DNA from: an uncultured Pelagibacteraceae bacterium
GTDB lineage: Bacteria > Pseudomonadota > Alphaproteobacteria > Pelagibacterales > Pelagibacteraceae
Length of the DNA stretch: 64,000 nucleotides
Direction: 5' to 3'
Assembly (NCBI GenBank): GCA_902578775.1
Contig: CACHEF010000002.1
Span: forward strand, 124,001-188,000
Part shown: in pieces, positions 43,294-52,831 of the stretch
Layout: each line of letters begins with the position of its first letter
Position numbering within the stretch: position 1 is the stretch's first letter
Program-made: the position numbers and the translations under genes
Notes under the pieces: model-generated
The model's database searches: none
Told to the model about the DNA's origin: nothing
What the model saw: only the letters and a program-made list of their open reading frames with translations

Positions 43294-44640
43294 TTAATTT
43301 TTCTTAGTTTTTGCGTAATTAGTTATTCCTGTTCGTAATTTTTCAATAATTTCATCAATATGTTTTTTTTCACAGATAAACATTGGTGCTATAATTAAGC
43401 AATCACCAGTAGCTTTGAAATTTACTCCTGCATTGTAACAATGTTTGAAAGTAGCTAAACCTGCCTTACCTGGTCTTCCATCAGTTTTAATATCTATACC
43501 ACCCATCATTCCATAACCTCTTATGTTATCAACAACATCAATATCTTTAAGAGAAAATAGACCTTCTTGGAAATAAGGACCAAGTTCTTTTGCTCTGTTA
43601 AAAATATCTTCTTTTTCAAAAATATCTTGAACTGCTAATGCTGCTGCTACTGAAACCGGAATACCAGAGTAAGTATATCCATGAAATAATTCTATTGCAC
43701 CTTTTGGAGAATTATCCATAACAGCATCATAAATTTCCTCTTTACAGGCAACTACACCAAATGGAACGATTCCATTAGTTGTTGCTTTTGCCATTGTCAT
43801 TATATCTGGTGTTACACCAAACTCTTGAGCTCCAAAAGCTGAACCAGTTCTTCCCCAACCAGTAATAACTTCATCAAAAATTAAAAGTATTTTATGTTTG
43901 TCACATAATTCTCTTAGTCTTTGCAAATATCCAACTGGTGGTACTAGAGTTCCTGTTGAACCTGCAATAGGTTCTACAATACATGCTGCAATATTTTCAG
44001 ATCCAAAATTAGTACAAATTCTCTCTAAGTCATTAGCAATCTCAGCTCCTGTTTCGGGTTGACCTGAAATATATTTATGTTCATCTAGATGCGTATGTCT
44101 CATATGAACTACACCTGGCATCAATACACTTGCATAAGCTTTAACATTATTAATCATACCACCTACTGACGTTGCTCCAATATTCATGCCATGGTAAGCA
44201 CGTTCTCTTCCAACAAATCTAAATCTTTGTCCTTCACCTCTTGCTTTATGATAGGCAATACTAATTTTAATTGCTGTCTCTACTGCCGTAGATCCACATA
44301 TTGTATAAAAAATTTTATTTAAGTTTCCTGGTGTATGTTTTGAAATTCTTGTTGCTAATTCAAATGAACCACCAAAACCTTGTTGAAATGGCTGACAATA
44401 ATCAAGAGTGTTTAATTGATTTGTTATTGCCTCTATAATCTCTTTTCTTCCATGTCCTAATGGATTACAGAATAATCCTGAGCTGGCATCAATTTGTGTT
44501 TTGCCATGATGATTTTTTAAATAAACACCTTTTGCCTCAACAATTAATTTTGGATTTTCTTTAAAATCCTTATTAGATGTAAATGGCATCCAATGTTCAT
44601 TAAGTGAATTAGGTACTGATGTTCTTTTTTCTGAGCTCAT
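43294..44640 (-). CDS. Class III omega-amino acid:pyruvate aminotransferase (taurine- or beta-alanine-type)
   Basis: 448 aa PLP enzyme. SLNEHWMPFTSNKDFKENP is the taurine/beta-alanine:pyruvate aminotransferase start; GSTAVETAIK binds PLP phosphate, FRFVGRERAYHG stacks the ring, LLIFDEVITGWGRTG holds the PLP aspartate and the Schiff-base lysine lies in MTMAKATTNG. It faces the tauABC operon across a 180-base divergent region and is followed by ald. The taurine-pyruvate aminotransferase role (giving sulfoacetaldehyde and alanine) is inferred from context; beta-alanine:pyruvate is the main alternative. Confidence 0.88.
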   Translation of the reverse strand: MSSEKRTSVPNSLNEHWMPFTSNKDFKENPKLIVEAKGVYLKNHHGKTQIDASSGLFCNPLGHGRKEIIEAITNQLNTLDYCQPFQQGFGGSFELATRISKHTPGNLNKIFYTICGSTAVETAIKISIAYHKARGEGQRFRFVGRERAYHGMNIGATSVGGMINNVKAYASVLMPGVVHMRHTHLDEHKYISGQPETGAEIANDLERICTNFGSENIAACIVEPIAGSTGTLVPPVGYLQRLRELCDKHKILLIFDEVITGWGRTGSAFGAQEFGVTPDIMTMAKATTNGIVPFGVVACKEEIYDAVMDNSPKGAIELFHGYTYSGIPVSVAAALAVQDIFEKEDIFNRAKELGPYFQEGLFSLKDIDVVDNIRGYGMMGGIDIKTDGRPGKAGLATFKHCYNAGVNFKATGDCLIIAPMFICEKKHIDEIIEKLRTGITNYAKTKKN

Positions 44641-44722
44641 AAAAAATTATTTATTTTTAAAATTAAAATCTAAAATCTCTTTAGACTAAAAATAATACAT
44701 TAACTACAACATTATTGACACA

Positions 44723-44739
44723 ACTATAGATTGTATAGT
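44723..44739. promoter_or_regulatory. Candidate operator between aminotransferase and tauA
   Basis: Perfect inverted repeat ACTATA-GATTG-TATAGT in the divergent intergenic region, immediately downstream of a TTGACA (44715-44720). The two units it separates are the taurine uptake genes and the probable taurine catabolic operon, so a shared regulator binding here would make sense. No known consensus matched. Confidence 0.4.
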
Positions 44740-44820
44740 CTGCTTTTTTTGTTTTACTTCGGTGGAAAATTCAAATTAAATACGAGCAATTTATATATAA
44801 ATAACAAACGGAGAGATTAA

Positions 44821-45762
44821 ATGAAAAAAATAGTTAGTTTTCTTTTAGGATGTTTCGTGGCTCTTAACTTAACTGTTAGCGCAGCTAATTCTGCTGCTAA
44901 TGAAGTTAGAGTTGCTTACTTTCTAGAATGGCCAAGTCCAAATCTAGAAGACATGATTAAAAAGAATTATGCAAAAGCTTTAGGTGTCCCAGTTAAATGG
45001 ACAAACTTCACTAATGGTGGAGCAATGACTGATGCTATGTTAGCGGGAGATATTGATATTTCTTACTCTCAAGGATTAGTTCCATTTATTAATGCTGTAA
45101 AATCTAAAGCACCAATTAAATTAGTTGATGTTGCTATGGAGTACGGAATGGGAGGAACAACTTGTGTTACTTCTAATGCTTCTGGAATTACAAAAGCAAA
45201 TGGTTCTGAACTAGAAGGTAAAAAAGTTGCTGTTCCACTTGGAACAATGGCTGAGTACGTTTTTGATGAAAGTATGAAAGTAATCGGAGCTGACAGAAAT
45301 AAAATGGATATCATTCAAATGGACCCTGAAGAAGGTGCTGCTGCATTAGTAAGCGGTGATGTTGTAATGGCATGTTTATTTGGTGGTAATTCAATTAAAG
45401 CTGCTCTTGCAGTTGGAACAAAAGTATTAACCGTTCAAGAAGCTAGAGATGCGGGTATCTTGGGTATAGATATTACTTCAGTAACTACAAAGTTCATGAA
45501 AGAAAACCCAGGAATGCTAAGAACTTTTGTAGAAGTTACTCATGAAGCTAATGCAAGATATCATGCGGGTAAACATGATGTAAATGCATTATCTAAAGCT
45601 TCTGAAATGAAAGTTGCAGACTTGAAAGAAACTTTAGCTGGAATGAAATTTTTAACTCCAGAAGAAACTAAAGAGTCAATGGAGAGCGGAAATCTTCATA
45701 AATTCCTAGAGGGTATGGGTACACCTAGAGGAAATGTGGATACAAGTTTCTTACCTTTATAA
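44821..45762 (+). CDS. tauA: Taurine ABC transporter substrate-binding protein
   Basis: 313 aa, signal peptide MKKIVSFLLGCFVALNLTVSA. The mature protein shows the TauA/SsuA-type opening (RVAYFLEWPSPNLEDMI), GGAMTDAMLAGDIDISYSQG, EGKKVAVPLGTMAEYVFDE and EGAAALVSGDVVMACLFGG, which shape the sulfonate/amine pocket. A strong GGAGAG Shine-Dalgarno precedes the ATG. Followed by a terminator-like hairpin before tauB, so the binding protein is probably made in excess. Confidence 0.9.
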   Translation: MKKIVSFLLGCFVALNLTVSAANSAANEVRVAYFLEWPSPNLEDMIKKNYAKALGVPVKWTNFTNGGAMTDAMLAGDIDISYSQGLVPFINAVKSKAPIKLVDVAMEYGMGGTTCVTSNASGITKANGSELEGKKVAVPLGTMAEYVFDESMKVIGADRNKMDIIQMDPEEGAAALVSGDVVMACLFGGNSIKAALAVGTKVLTVQEARDAGILGIDITSVTTKFMKENPGMLRTFVEVTHEANARYHAGKHDVNALSKASEMKVADLKETLAGMKFLTPEETKESMESGNLHKFLEGMGTPRGNVDTSFLPL

Positions 45763-45785
45763 AATAAAGGTAAACTAGATTTAAG

Positions 45786-45822
45786 TAGGCGCCAATTTAA
45801 TAAAATTGGTGCCTATTTTTTT
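45786..45822 (+). terminator. Attenuating intrinsic terminator between tauA and tauB
   Basis: A 13-bp stem (45786-45798 with 45803-45815, reading TAGGCGCCAATTT and its near-perfect complement, one G-U pair) with the four-base loop AATA, then seven Ts. It is the strongest terminator in the window and sits inside the tauABC operon, 28 bases before the tauB start. Confidence 0.85.
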
Positions 45823-45850
45823 AAAAGAAATTCAATTATAAAATTATTTT

Positions 45851-46648
45851 ATGAGTGATTTAGTTTCTCAAAATCTAAATATGATTTTTAAAACTCCAAA
45901 AGGAGAAACTGTTCATGCATTAAAAGACTTAAATTTCACACTAAAAAAGGGAGAGCTATTAACAGTTCTAGGACCTTCGGGATGTGGAAAAACTACTTTG
46001 TTAAACATAACCGCGGGATTTATCAGACCAACTTCTGGAAGCATCACTTTAAATAATAATGAAATTGATGGACCAGGTGTTGAAAGAGGTATGGTTTTTC
46101 AACAAGGTGCTTTATTTGAGTGGTTAACAGTGGCAGAAAATGTGAATTTTGGATTAAGAATGAAAAAAAAAGATCCAGAAGAAACTCAAAGAAAAGTTGA
46201 TGAATGGTTAGAAATAGTTGGATTAAAAGGTTTTGGAAATACTCCAACTTATCAGTTATCTGGTGGTATGCAGCAAAGAGTTGCTCTTGCAAGATGTCTT
46301 ATAAATGATCCAGATCTAATTTTAATGGATGAACCGTTAGGAGCTCTTGATGCATTAACAAGAGAAAAAATGCAGTCTTTAGTTTTAAAAATTTGGAAAG
46401 AAACGGGAAAAACAATTATTTTGATCACTCACTCTGTTGAGGAAGCTTTGTTACTTGGTGAAAGGTTATATGTAATGGCTCCTAGACCAGGCCGAATACA
46501 TAAAGAATACAATCTTCCTTTTGCTTCAATGGGGCTCAAAGAAGATTTAAGAGAAATAAAAAAAAACAAAGATTTTTCTGCTAAACGAGAAGAAATATTA
46601 GAAATGATATGGAATATGGAGGAGGAAATTATGGGGAAAGAAATCTAA
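45851..46648 (+). CDS. tauB: Taurine ABC transporter ATP-binding protein
   Basis: 265 aa. Walker A GPSGCGKTTLL near residue 42, Q-loop MVFQQGALFEWLTV, signature LSGGMQQRVALARCL, Walker B LILMDEPLGALDALT, and H-loop ITHSVEEALLL. This is the nitrate/sulfonate/taurine subfamily. The stop is adjacent to the tauC start with no gap. Confidence 0.93.
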   Translation: MSDLVSQNLNMIFKTPKGETVHALKDLNFTLKKGELLTVLGPSGCGKTTLLNITAGFIRPTSGSITLNNNEIDGPGVERGMVFQQGALFEWLTVAENVNFGLRMKKKDPEETQRKVDEWLEIVGLKGFGNTPTYQLSGGMQQRVALARCLINDPDLILMDEPLGALDALTREKMQSLVLKIWKETGKTIILITHSVEEALLLGERLYVMAPRPGRIHKEYNLPFASMGLKEDLREIKKNKDFSAKREEILEMIWNMEEEIMGKEI

Positions 46649-48574
46649 ATGCTTACCCAGATAGTAACTTTCTTGATATTATTTTCTATTATCGGATGCA
46701 TTCTTTACGGAAGAAGATTAATTAAAACAGAAAAAGTTGATGCCGTTTTTGGTAACCCTGAAAGAGCGTTAGGTGGTACACACTGGGTAATTGTTGGAAG
46801 TAGTTTTATTCTTTTAATATGGCTTTATTATTCATGGGATATTGCTAAAGGATTTTATCCTCAATCTGCTAATGAACTTTGCCAAGTGGGTAAAGTTAAT
46901 GACTCTCTGCTTGGGCTAAAATATCAATTTCCTATTGATGAAAGAGAATTAAAAAGTACTTCACAAATTAAAAAAGAAAATAAAAATCTAAAGTTAATTT
47001 CAGTAGAGATACAGAACTCTGATAAGCTTAATGATCAACAAAAAATGGTACTTGATAGATTTATTGATAAAACCAATCAATTAATTCCATTATTAACTAA
47101 CGAAGATTTGCTTGAGAATGCAACTAAACAAAAAATAATCAATTTAACAGGTAAAATTAATCTTTTAACTGAAAATTTTCAAAAACCAGATTATCCATTA
47201 GAGACTGAACAAGAACTAAACGAAAGACTAAGAGCTGTTGAGGAGGAAGGTGGTTGGGGTATTACAAAAGTAAATGCTGGATCAGGATCTATAGAAAATA
47301 CATTAGAAGTTCCTCTAATCCCAGCAACTAATAGAGGTTTAAAATTTCATGCAGCAGCTCAGGAATTAAATTTAATAAGTGATGAATTTTTTAAATTACG
47401 AAACCATAATCCACAATTTAAAAACAAGATAAAAGAAATAAAAGATCAAATTAAAGCTTACAGAAAAGATTTAGATGATAATGAGGAAGTTGCATCTGAA
47501 TATGCAAAGAATATTTTAAAGATTGCTAGAAGAATAGAATTTGCAAGTATATATCCACCCGATGCATTAGATAAAATGCAGAGTGCAATTGTTAAATTTG
47601 ATAATGCACAACTCAAGGCTCAAGGTGGGTTAAGGTTCATAGATATTTTTTTATTTCCTGCAGGAACAATTGTTGCCAGTGGATCAAATTGCTCAGAACA
47701 AGGCTCAGGTAGGTGGCTTCCTAAACCATCTGATACTTTTAATAAATTTGTCTTAATGTCAAAACCAAGTGTTGGATATAAAGATGTTCCTCTTTTATGG
47801 ATAAAAATGGTTGATGTCAGTAATGTAGTTGGTTTTATTATACCTGATTGGATAGCTGACATTTTGCCAGGTGAATATCCTGTTCATAATAAAGATGGAA
47901 TAGTAAAACAAAATTTTAAAGGTACAGTGCTTAAAATTGCTACAGGTGATTTTAGACTATTAAAAGTACCTGTTCCTCATGGACATATATGGGACTCATT
48001 TTTAAGAGTCTTCTTAGGCTTAGTTTTTGGAATACTTATAGGTGTTCCGTTAGGATTATTTATGGGGTTAAATAGATTTGCAAAAGGTTTTTTTGATCCA
48101 CTTATTGAGTTATACCGACCAGTTCCTCCATTGGCTTGGGCGCCACTAATTATTTCTGTTCTTGGAATTGATAACACTGGTAAAGTTTTCTTATTATTTA
48201 TGGTCTCTCTTTCAATAATGATAATATCTGCTAGAGCTGGTGCTTCAGGTACACAACTTTCAAAAATTCATGCAGCTCATTCATTAGGTGCTTCTAAAAA
48301 ACAAATACTCAGATATGTAATTTTTCCTAATTCTTTACCAGAAATCCTTACAGGTATAAGAGTAGCTGTAGGTATGTGTTGGGGAACTTTAGTAGCAGCA
48401 GAATTTTTAGCTGGAACAACTGGTATTGGGTTTGTAGAAAATGTTGCAAAAAAATATTTTCAATATGAAGTAATTTGGATCACGATTTTTATCATGGGGA
48501 TGCTTGGTTTGTTATTTGATATAACTTTAAGAAAACTTATAGATAAATACATTCCATGGCGTGGAAAAGGTTAG
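46649..48574 (+). CDS. tauC: Taurine ABC transporter permease with long N-terminal extension
   Basis: 641 aa, about 250-270 being usual for TauC. The last 200 residues are the permease: WDSFLRVFLGLVFGILIGVPLG, RPVPPLAWAPLIISVLG, EAA loop AAHSLGASKKQILRYVIFP and the C-terminal AEFLAGTTGIGFVEN. Before it lie two TM segments (residues about 3-20 and 47-68) and roughly 370 residues of soluble sequence, including helical, Glu/Lys-rich stretches and a PLIPATNRGLKFHAAAQ block, which I cannot assign to a domain. By topology this region should be extracytoplasmic. No frameshift or internal stop: it is one open frame. Confidence 0.9.
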   Translation: MLTQIVTFLILFSIIGCILYGRRLIKTEKVDAVFGNPERALGGTHWVIVGSSFILLIWLYYSWDIAKGFYPQSANELCQVGKVNDSLLGLKYQFPIDERELKSTSQIKKENKNLKLISVEIQNSDKLNDQQKMVLDRFIDKTNQLIPLLTNEDLLENATKQKIINLTGKINLLTENFQKPDYPLETEQELNERLRAVEEEGGWGITKVNAGSGSIENTLEVPLIPATNRGLKFHAAAQELNLISDEFFKLRNHNPQFKNKIKEIKDQIKAYRKDLDDNEEVASEYAKNILKIARRIEFASIYPPDALDKMQSAIVKFDNAQLKAQGGLRFIDIFLFPAGTIVASGSNCSEQGSGRWLPKPSDTFNKFVLMSKPSVGYKDVPLLWIKMVDVSNVVGFIIPDWIADILPGEYPVHNKDGIVKQNFKGTVLKIATGDFRLLKVPVPHGHIWDSFLRVFLGLVFGILIGVPLGLFMGLNRFAKGFFDPLIELYRPVPPLAWAPLIISVLGIDNTGKVFLLFMVSLSIMIISARAGASGTQLSKIHAAHSLGASKKQILRYVIFPNSLPEILTGIRVAVGMCWGTLVAAEFLAGTTGIGFVENVAKKYFQYEVIWITIFIMGMLGLLFDITLRKLIDKYIPWRGKG

Positions 48575-48621
48575 TGTAATATAATAGTTGTATATTTTAA
48601 AATATTAAAAAAAGTAATAAA

Positions 48622-49893
48622 GTGTTTAATTATTTCAATAAAGACTTAAATAAAATTTTTATATCAATAATATTTTTCCTATTAACTATTTTCATAATTA
48701 ATAATGAATTAGTAAGTAAAATTATTTGGTGGTTTCCAGATTTATTTGGTGATTATAAATTGCCAATTAAATGGTTAGAATGTACCAATTTAGGCTTTAA
48801 TTATTATGAAAATAAAGATGAATTTATTGGATGCTCAAAGAGAGGCTTTCTTTACGGGAAAATTTTCTTAGAAATACCCTATACTCAAAAATTAAATTTA
48901 TTTTATAATAATATTTTACCATATATTTTAATTTATTTGTCAATCTATCTCATAATTAAAATATTTAATATTCAAAACCTTACAAGTTTGGCTATTTTAA
49001 CATTAGTGGTATTTAATCCTTCTACTTTTTTTATATTTTCAAGTCTAAACATAGATGTTTTAATTTTTATATTATTAATTTTTACATCATTAAATCGATT
49101 ATATTTTATAAATTGGTTTTTATATTTTTTTTTAACATTTGTTAAAATTTATCCAGTAATTTTATTTTTAAATATATTTTTTGAAAATCATAAAAGAAGT
49201 ATAGGGCGTATTTTTACTATTTTTTTTATAATGTTTTTGATATCTTTATCATATCTATATTTTAACTTTTCTGAATATGTCTACATGTTAAATAACCTTA
49301 GTGGTGCTAAAGCAGGTTATCATTATTTATTCTCTTTAAATTCTTTTGCAAAAATTGGAAAATATTTATTTAGTTTAAATTATATCTTCTTGTTATTTGT
49401 TACTTATTCAATATTTTTTTATCTTGTTGCAAGAACATTTAAGAAAATAAGTTTCAACTTCAATGAAATTAGTGATCAAAATATATTTTTTAATAGTTCA
49501 GAATTTAAATTATTTATAATATCCTCTTATCTATCAATAACCTGCTACATTTTTTTCTCAAACTTTTTTCATAGGGAAATTTTTCTGATTGGAACGTTTC
49601 CTTTAATTCTAAAGCTTGACGAAATTTTTAAAAAATTCCCTGTTAGATTAATTATAAATTTATATTTAATAAAACTAATATATTCTTATTTTTATTCATA
49701 TTTTAATGTAAATGATGGTATTCAACATATTGATGGAGAACGAGTTTTTTCAAGTTTATTCATTATTATAATAACTATTAAAAGTATAATTGATTATATG
49801 CTAATGATTTTAATTTCTGCATTATCGTTATATTATACAAATAGATATTTTAATGATTTCAAAAAAAAATTTTTAATTTTTAAACAAACTTAA
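48622..49893 (+). CDS. Multi-pass membrane protein, GT-C/GT87-like glycosyltransferase candidate
   Basis: 423 aa starting at GTG. About ten to twelve hydrophobic helices; in the loops are acidic residues (NIDVLIFILL with D, FPDLFGDYKL) typical of the first-loop catalytic aspartate region of polyprenyl-phosphate-dependent GT-C enzymes, and FVKIYPVILF as in GT87. Assignment is by topology and weak motif only. Extremely AT-rich and lysine-poor in helices. Starts the second half of the glycan island, right after tauC. A polymerase or flippase-like role is an alternative. Confidence 0.5.
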   Translation: MFNYFNKDLNKIFISIIFFLLTIFIINNELVSKIIWWFPDLFGDYKLPIKWLECTNLGFNYYENKDEFIGCSKRGFLYGKIFLEIPYTQKLNLFYNNILPYILIYLSIYLIIKIFNIQNLTSLAILTLVVFNPSTFFIFSSLNIDVLIFILLIFTSLNRLYFINWFLYFFLTFVKIYPVILFLNIFFENHKRSIGRIFTIFFIMFLISLSYLYFNFSEYVYMLNNLSGAKAGYHYLFSLNSFAKIGKYLFSLNYIFLLFVTYSIFFYLVARTFKKISFNFNEISDQNIFFNSSEFKLFIISSYLSITCYIFFSNFFHREIFLIGTFPLILKLDEIFKKFPVRLIINLYLIKLIYSYFYSYFNVNDGIQHIDGERVFSSLFIIIITIKSIIDYMLMILISALSLYYTNRYFNDFKKKFLIFKQT

Positions 49894-50041
49894 TATCTTA
49901 AATATTTGGAGTATGATTAATATTGATAAAAACATTAAAAACCTCGATATATCTATTATTACAGATGTTGTTTTTTATAATAAAAACTTTATTAAGATAT
50001 GAAATATTGAATAGGTTTAAAAAATTTACTTTAAAGCTTTA

Positions 50042-51829
50042 ATGAAACTTTCTGATTATACACTTAAATTTCTCCAGAAGAAAAAAGTTAAAGATGTTTT
50101 TTTAATTAATGGCGGAGCGATTTCTTTCATGATAGATGCGTTTTCTAGAAATAAAAAAATTAATTATATTTCTGTAGCTCATGAACAAAGTGCAGCAATG
50201 ATGGCTGATGCATATTCAAGAATGGGCCCAAATTTTTCTTGCACAATGGTAACTTCTGGGCCTGGCGCAACAAATTTAATCACAGGAATTGCTTGTTCTT
50301 ATTTTGACTCAATTCCTGCTTTGCATATCTGCGGTCAAGTAAACACATTTGAGCAAAAAGATGCATCGACTAGTACAAAAAAAGTTAGACAGATAGGATT
50401 TCAAGAAACTGAAATAGTGGAAATTGCAAGACCAATTACAAAATATAGTTATAAATTAAAAAGCCCTTATGAAATTAGATATGTTTTAGAAAAAGCATAT
50501 CATATTGCTACATCTGGCAGACCTGGCCCTGTATTAATTGATATTCCATTAAACTTTCAAAATTTTAATATTAATGAAAATAAACTTAAGTCTTTTAAAC
50601 CTAAAAAAGAAATAAGTAAAAACAATTATAAAAAAATTACAAAAAAAATTGAATTCCTTTTTAAAAATTCAAAGAGACCAGTTGTGGTTCTTGGTGGTGG
50701 TATAAAATATGCTAAGGCTGAAAATATATTAAACAAATTTTTGAAAAAAATAAAAATACCAATCTTAACGACTTGGAGTGGCACTGATTTAATTGATCAC
50801 AATAATAAAAATTATATTGGAAATATTGGTGTGTATGGCTCAAGATGTGCAAATTTTAGTGTGCAAAATTCTGATTTAGTTTTTTGCTTAGGTACTCGAC
50901 TAGACACAAGAACTACTGGAGGAGTGCCTAGAACTTTTGCAAGAAATGCTAAAAAAATAGTTGTAGATATTGACAAACATGAATTGAATAAAAAAAGAGG
51001 ATTAAAAATTGATTTAAAAATCAATTCAGATGTAAAGATTTTCCTAAATAATTTTGTCAAACATAGTAATAAATACTCTGCAAAAAATGAATGGTTTAAT
51101 AGAAATTTTTTATGGAAAGAAAAATTTCCAATAATTCAAAAAAAATATTTCAACGAAAAAAAATTTGTTAATCCATATGTGCTCATGGATAAACTATCAA
51201 AATTTACTAATAAAGATGAAATTATTATTGCTGACGATGGTGCTCATCTTAGCTGGGCCCTTCAAGCATATAAAGTTAAATATAATCAAAAACTATTCTC
51301 AGCATTTGGAAATTCACCAATGGGATATTCATTACCTGCCAGTATTGGTGCATCTATCGCAAAAAATAAAAAAAGAATTATATGCATCGATGGTGATGGA
51401 AGTATTCAAATCAACTTACAAGAACTTCACACAATAGATAAACTGAAGCTACCCATTAAAATCTTGATTCTTAATAATGATGGTTTTGGTATTATAAAAC
51501 AGTTTCAAGATCTTTATTTAGGTGGAAGATATGAAGCAGCTGGGAAAGGTGTAACGAATCCAGATTTTAAAAAAGTATCAGCAGCATTTAATATTAATTA
51601 TAATGTCATCAAGAATCACAAAAACTTAAACAAACTAGCTAAAATCATTAGATCAAAAAGGGCTGAAATTATTGAAATTAAGATAAAGCCCAACCAGAAA
51701 ATAATTCCAAAACTACAGTTTGGAAATCCAATTGAGGATCTATTTCCCCTACTGCCTAGAAAAGAATTTTTGTCCAATATGATTGTTCCAACAATTAAAA
51801 AAAAGTCTAAAATTATAGAGATAAACTAA
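50042..51829 (+). CDS. Thiamine-diphosphate-dependent enzyme (acetolactate-synthase-like)
   Basis: 595 aa, three-domain ThDP fold. Catalytic glutamate E48 in AHEQSAAMMADAYSR, FAD-domain-like central region (RPVVVLGGGIKYA), and the ThDP-Mg2+ motif G451-D452-G453 (CIDGDGSIQINLQEL) with NNDGFGI about 27 residues on. Found at the head of a CDP-deoxysugar cluster rather than with branched-chain amino acid genes, and no small regulatory subunit follows. In Yersinia a ThDP/FAD enzyme (YerE) adds a two-carbon acetyl branch to a CDP-keto-deoxysugar; an equivalent role here is plausible but unproven. Confidence 0.82.
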   Translation: MKLSDYTLKFLQKKKVKDVFLINGGAISFMIDAFSRNKKINYISVAHEQSAAMMADAYSRMGPNFSCTMVTSGPGATNLITGIACSYFDSIPALHICGQVNTFEQKDASTSTKKVRQIGFQETEIVEIARPITKYSYKLKSPYEIRYVLEKAYHIATSGRPGPVLIDIPLNFQNFNINENKLKSFKPKKEISKNNYKKITKKIEFLFKNSKRPVVVLGGGIKYAKAENILNKFLKKIKIPILTTWSGTDLIDHNNKNYIGNIGVYGSRCANFSVQNSDLVFCLGTRLDTRTTGGVPRTFARNAKKIVVDIDKHELNKKRGLKIDLKINSDVKIFLNNFVKHSNKYSAKNEWFNRNFLWKEKFPIIQKKYFNEKKFVNPYVLMDKLSKFTNKDEIIIADDGAHLSWALQAYKVKYNQKLFSAFGNSPMGYSLPASIGASIAKNKKRIICIDGDGSIQINLQELHTIDKLKLPIKILILNNDGFGIIKQFQDLYLGGRYEAAGKGVTNPDFKKVSAAFNINYNVIKNHKNLNKLAKIIRSKRAEIIEIKIKPNQKIIPKLQFGNPIEDLFPLLPRKEFLSNMIVPTIKKKSKIIEIN

Positions 51830-51889
51830 TATTTATATTTATTTTATTTTTTTCAAAATCATAATATATAAATTAATTTAAATATTTTA

Positions 51890-52831
51890 ATGAATAAATT
51901 TTTTCAAAAAGATTCAATAATTTTTAATAATCTTAGCAAAAAAAGATTTTTAATTACTGGTGGTTCTGGCATGCTAGCAAATTCATTTTTAAGGCAACTT
52001 AAGAAGTATACAAAAAATACAAAAATATATTGTTTAAGTAAAAATAAACTTGATGTATCAAAAAAAAATAGTTTTAATAAGTTTAAATTTGTTAAACCTG
52101 ATTATATTATTCATTGTGCAGCTTTAGTAAATGCAGATTTATGTGAAAAAAAAATTAAATTAGCAAAAAAAAATATTTACGACGGTACAAAAAATATTAT
52201 TGAATTTGCGAAAAAAAATAAATCTAAAATTTTTTATCCACAATCTTTTTTAATTTATAAAAATTCAAATAAAAAAGTTAGTGAAAATACATCTCCTAAA
52301 CCTTTGTCAGTTTATGGCAAATATAAACTCAAATCTGAACAACTCATACTTAAATCTTATAAAAATTCTTTAATAGTTAGAATGGGTGGTTTTTTTGGTG
52401 GTGAAAAAATAGATAATAATTTTGTTGGTAAAATCACTAGACATCTCTCTAGTCTTATTAAATCAGGTACAACAGAATTAAAAATTGGAGATAGAGTTTG
52501 GCAACCAACCTACACTGAAGATTTAGCATATAATTCATTAGTTTTGTTAGCTCATAAAAAATTTGGAGTGTATAATATGGCATCGCAAGGTTATTGTTCG
52601 TTTTTTCAACTGACTAAAAAAATTGTTGAATTTTTGAATTTATCAAAAAAAATTAAAATAAAAAAAATCAGCGCAAAAATACTCAATCAAAAAGAATTGG
52701 CAAAAAGACCGTCAAGATTAATAATGAATAATAAAAGATTAATTAGAGAAGGTCTTAATAGACAAAGAAATTGGAAATTAAGCTTAAAAGAATATTTATC
52801 AAATAAATATTTCAGAAACTTGTATAAATGA
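51890..52831 (+). CDS. SDR-family sugar-nucleotide reductase/epimerase (RmlD-like)
   Basis: 313 aa. FLITGGSGMLANSFLRQL is the NAD(P) loop, HCAALVNADLCEKKI the RmlD-type motif, and YGKYKLKSEQL the YxxxK. The catalytic threonine/serine region is replaced by FYPQSFLIYKNSN, so activity is probably reductase. Four-base overlap (ATGA-type) with the flavin oxidoreductase gene, implying joint expression. Likely to reduce a keto group in the CDP-sugar pathway; the actual substrate cannot be stated. Confidence 0.78.
   Translation: MNKFFQKDSIIFNNLSKKRFLITGGSGMLANSFLRQLKKYTKNTKIYCLSKNKLDVSKKNSFNKFKFVKPDYIIHCAALVNADLCEKKIKLAKKNIYDGTKNIIEFAKKNKSKIFYPQSFLIYKNSNKKVSENTSPKPLSVYGKYKLKSEQLILKSYKNSLIVRMGGFFGGEKIDNNFVGKITRHLSSLIKSGTTELKIGDRVWQPTYTEDLAYNSLVLLAHKKFGVYNMASQGYCSFFQLTKKIVEFLNLSKKIKIKKISAKILNQKELAKRPSRLIMNNKRLIREGLNRQRNWKLSLKEYLSNKYFRNLYK

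Noticed and set aside
44715-44739. TTGACA followed by TATAGT as a tauA promoter
   Set aside because: The spacing is 13 bases, too short for a sigma-70 promoter. I report the symmetric ACTATA/TATAGT element only as a candidate operator.
46649-48574. tauC as a frameshift fusion of two genes
   Set aside because: The frame is continuous, codon use is even, and no start with a ribosome binding site is evident near the permease domain; a true long protein is the simpler reading.
49913-50002. Short reading frame (29 codons) between the membrane protein and the ThDP enzyme
   Set aside because: Its GGAG is too close to the ATG, the peptide has no membrane or domain features, and such frames arise easily in AT-rich spacer. 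I could not support it as a gene or as a gene remnant.
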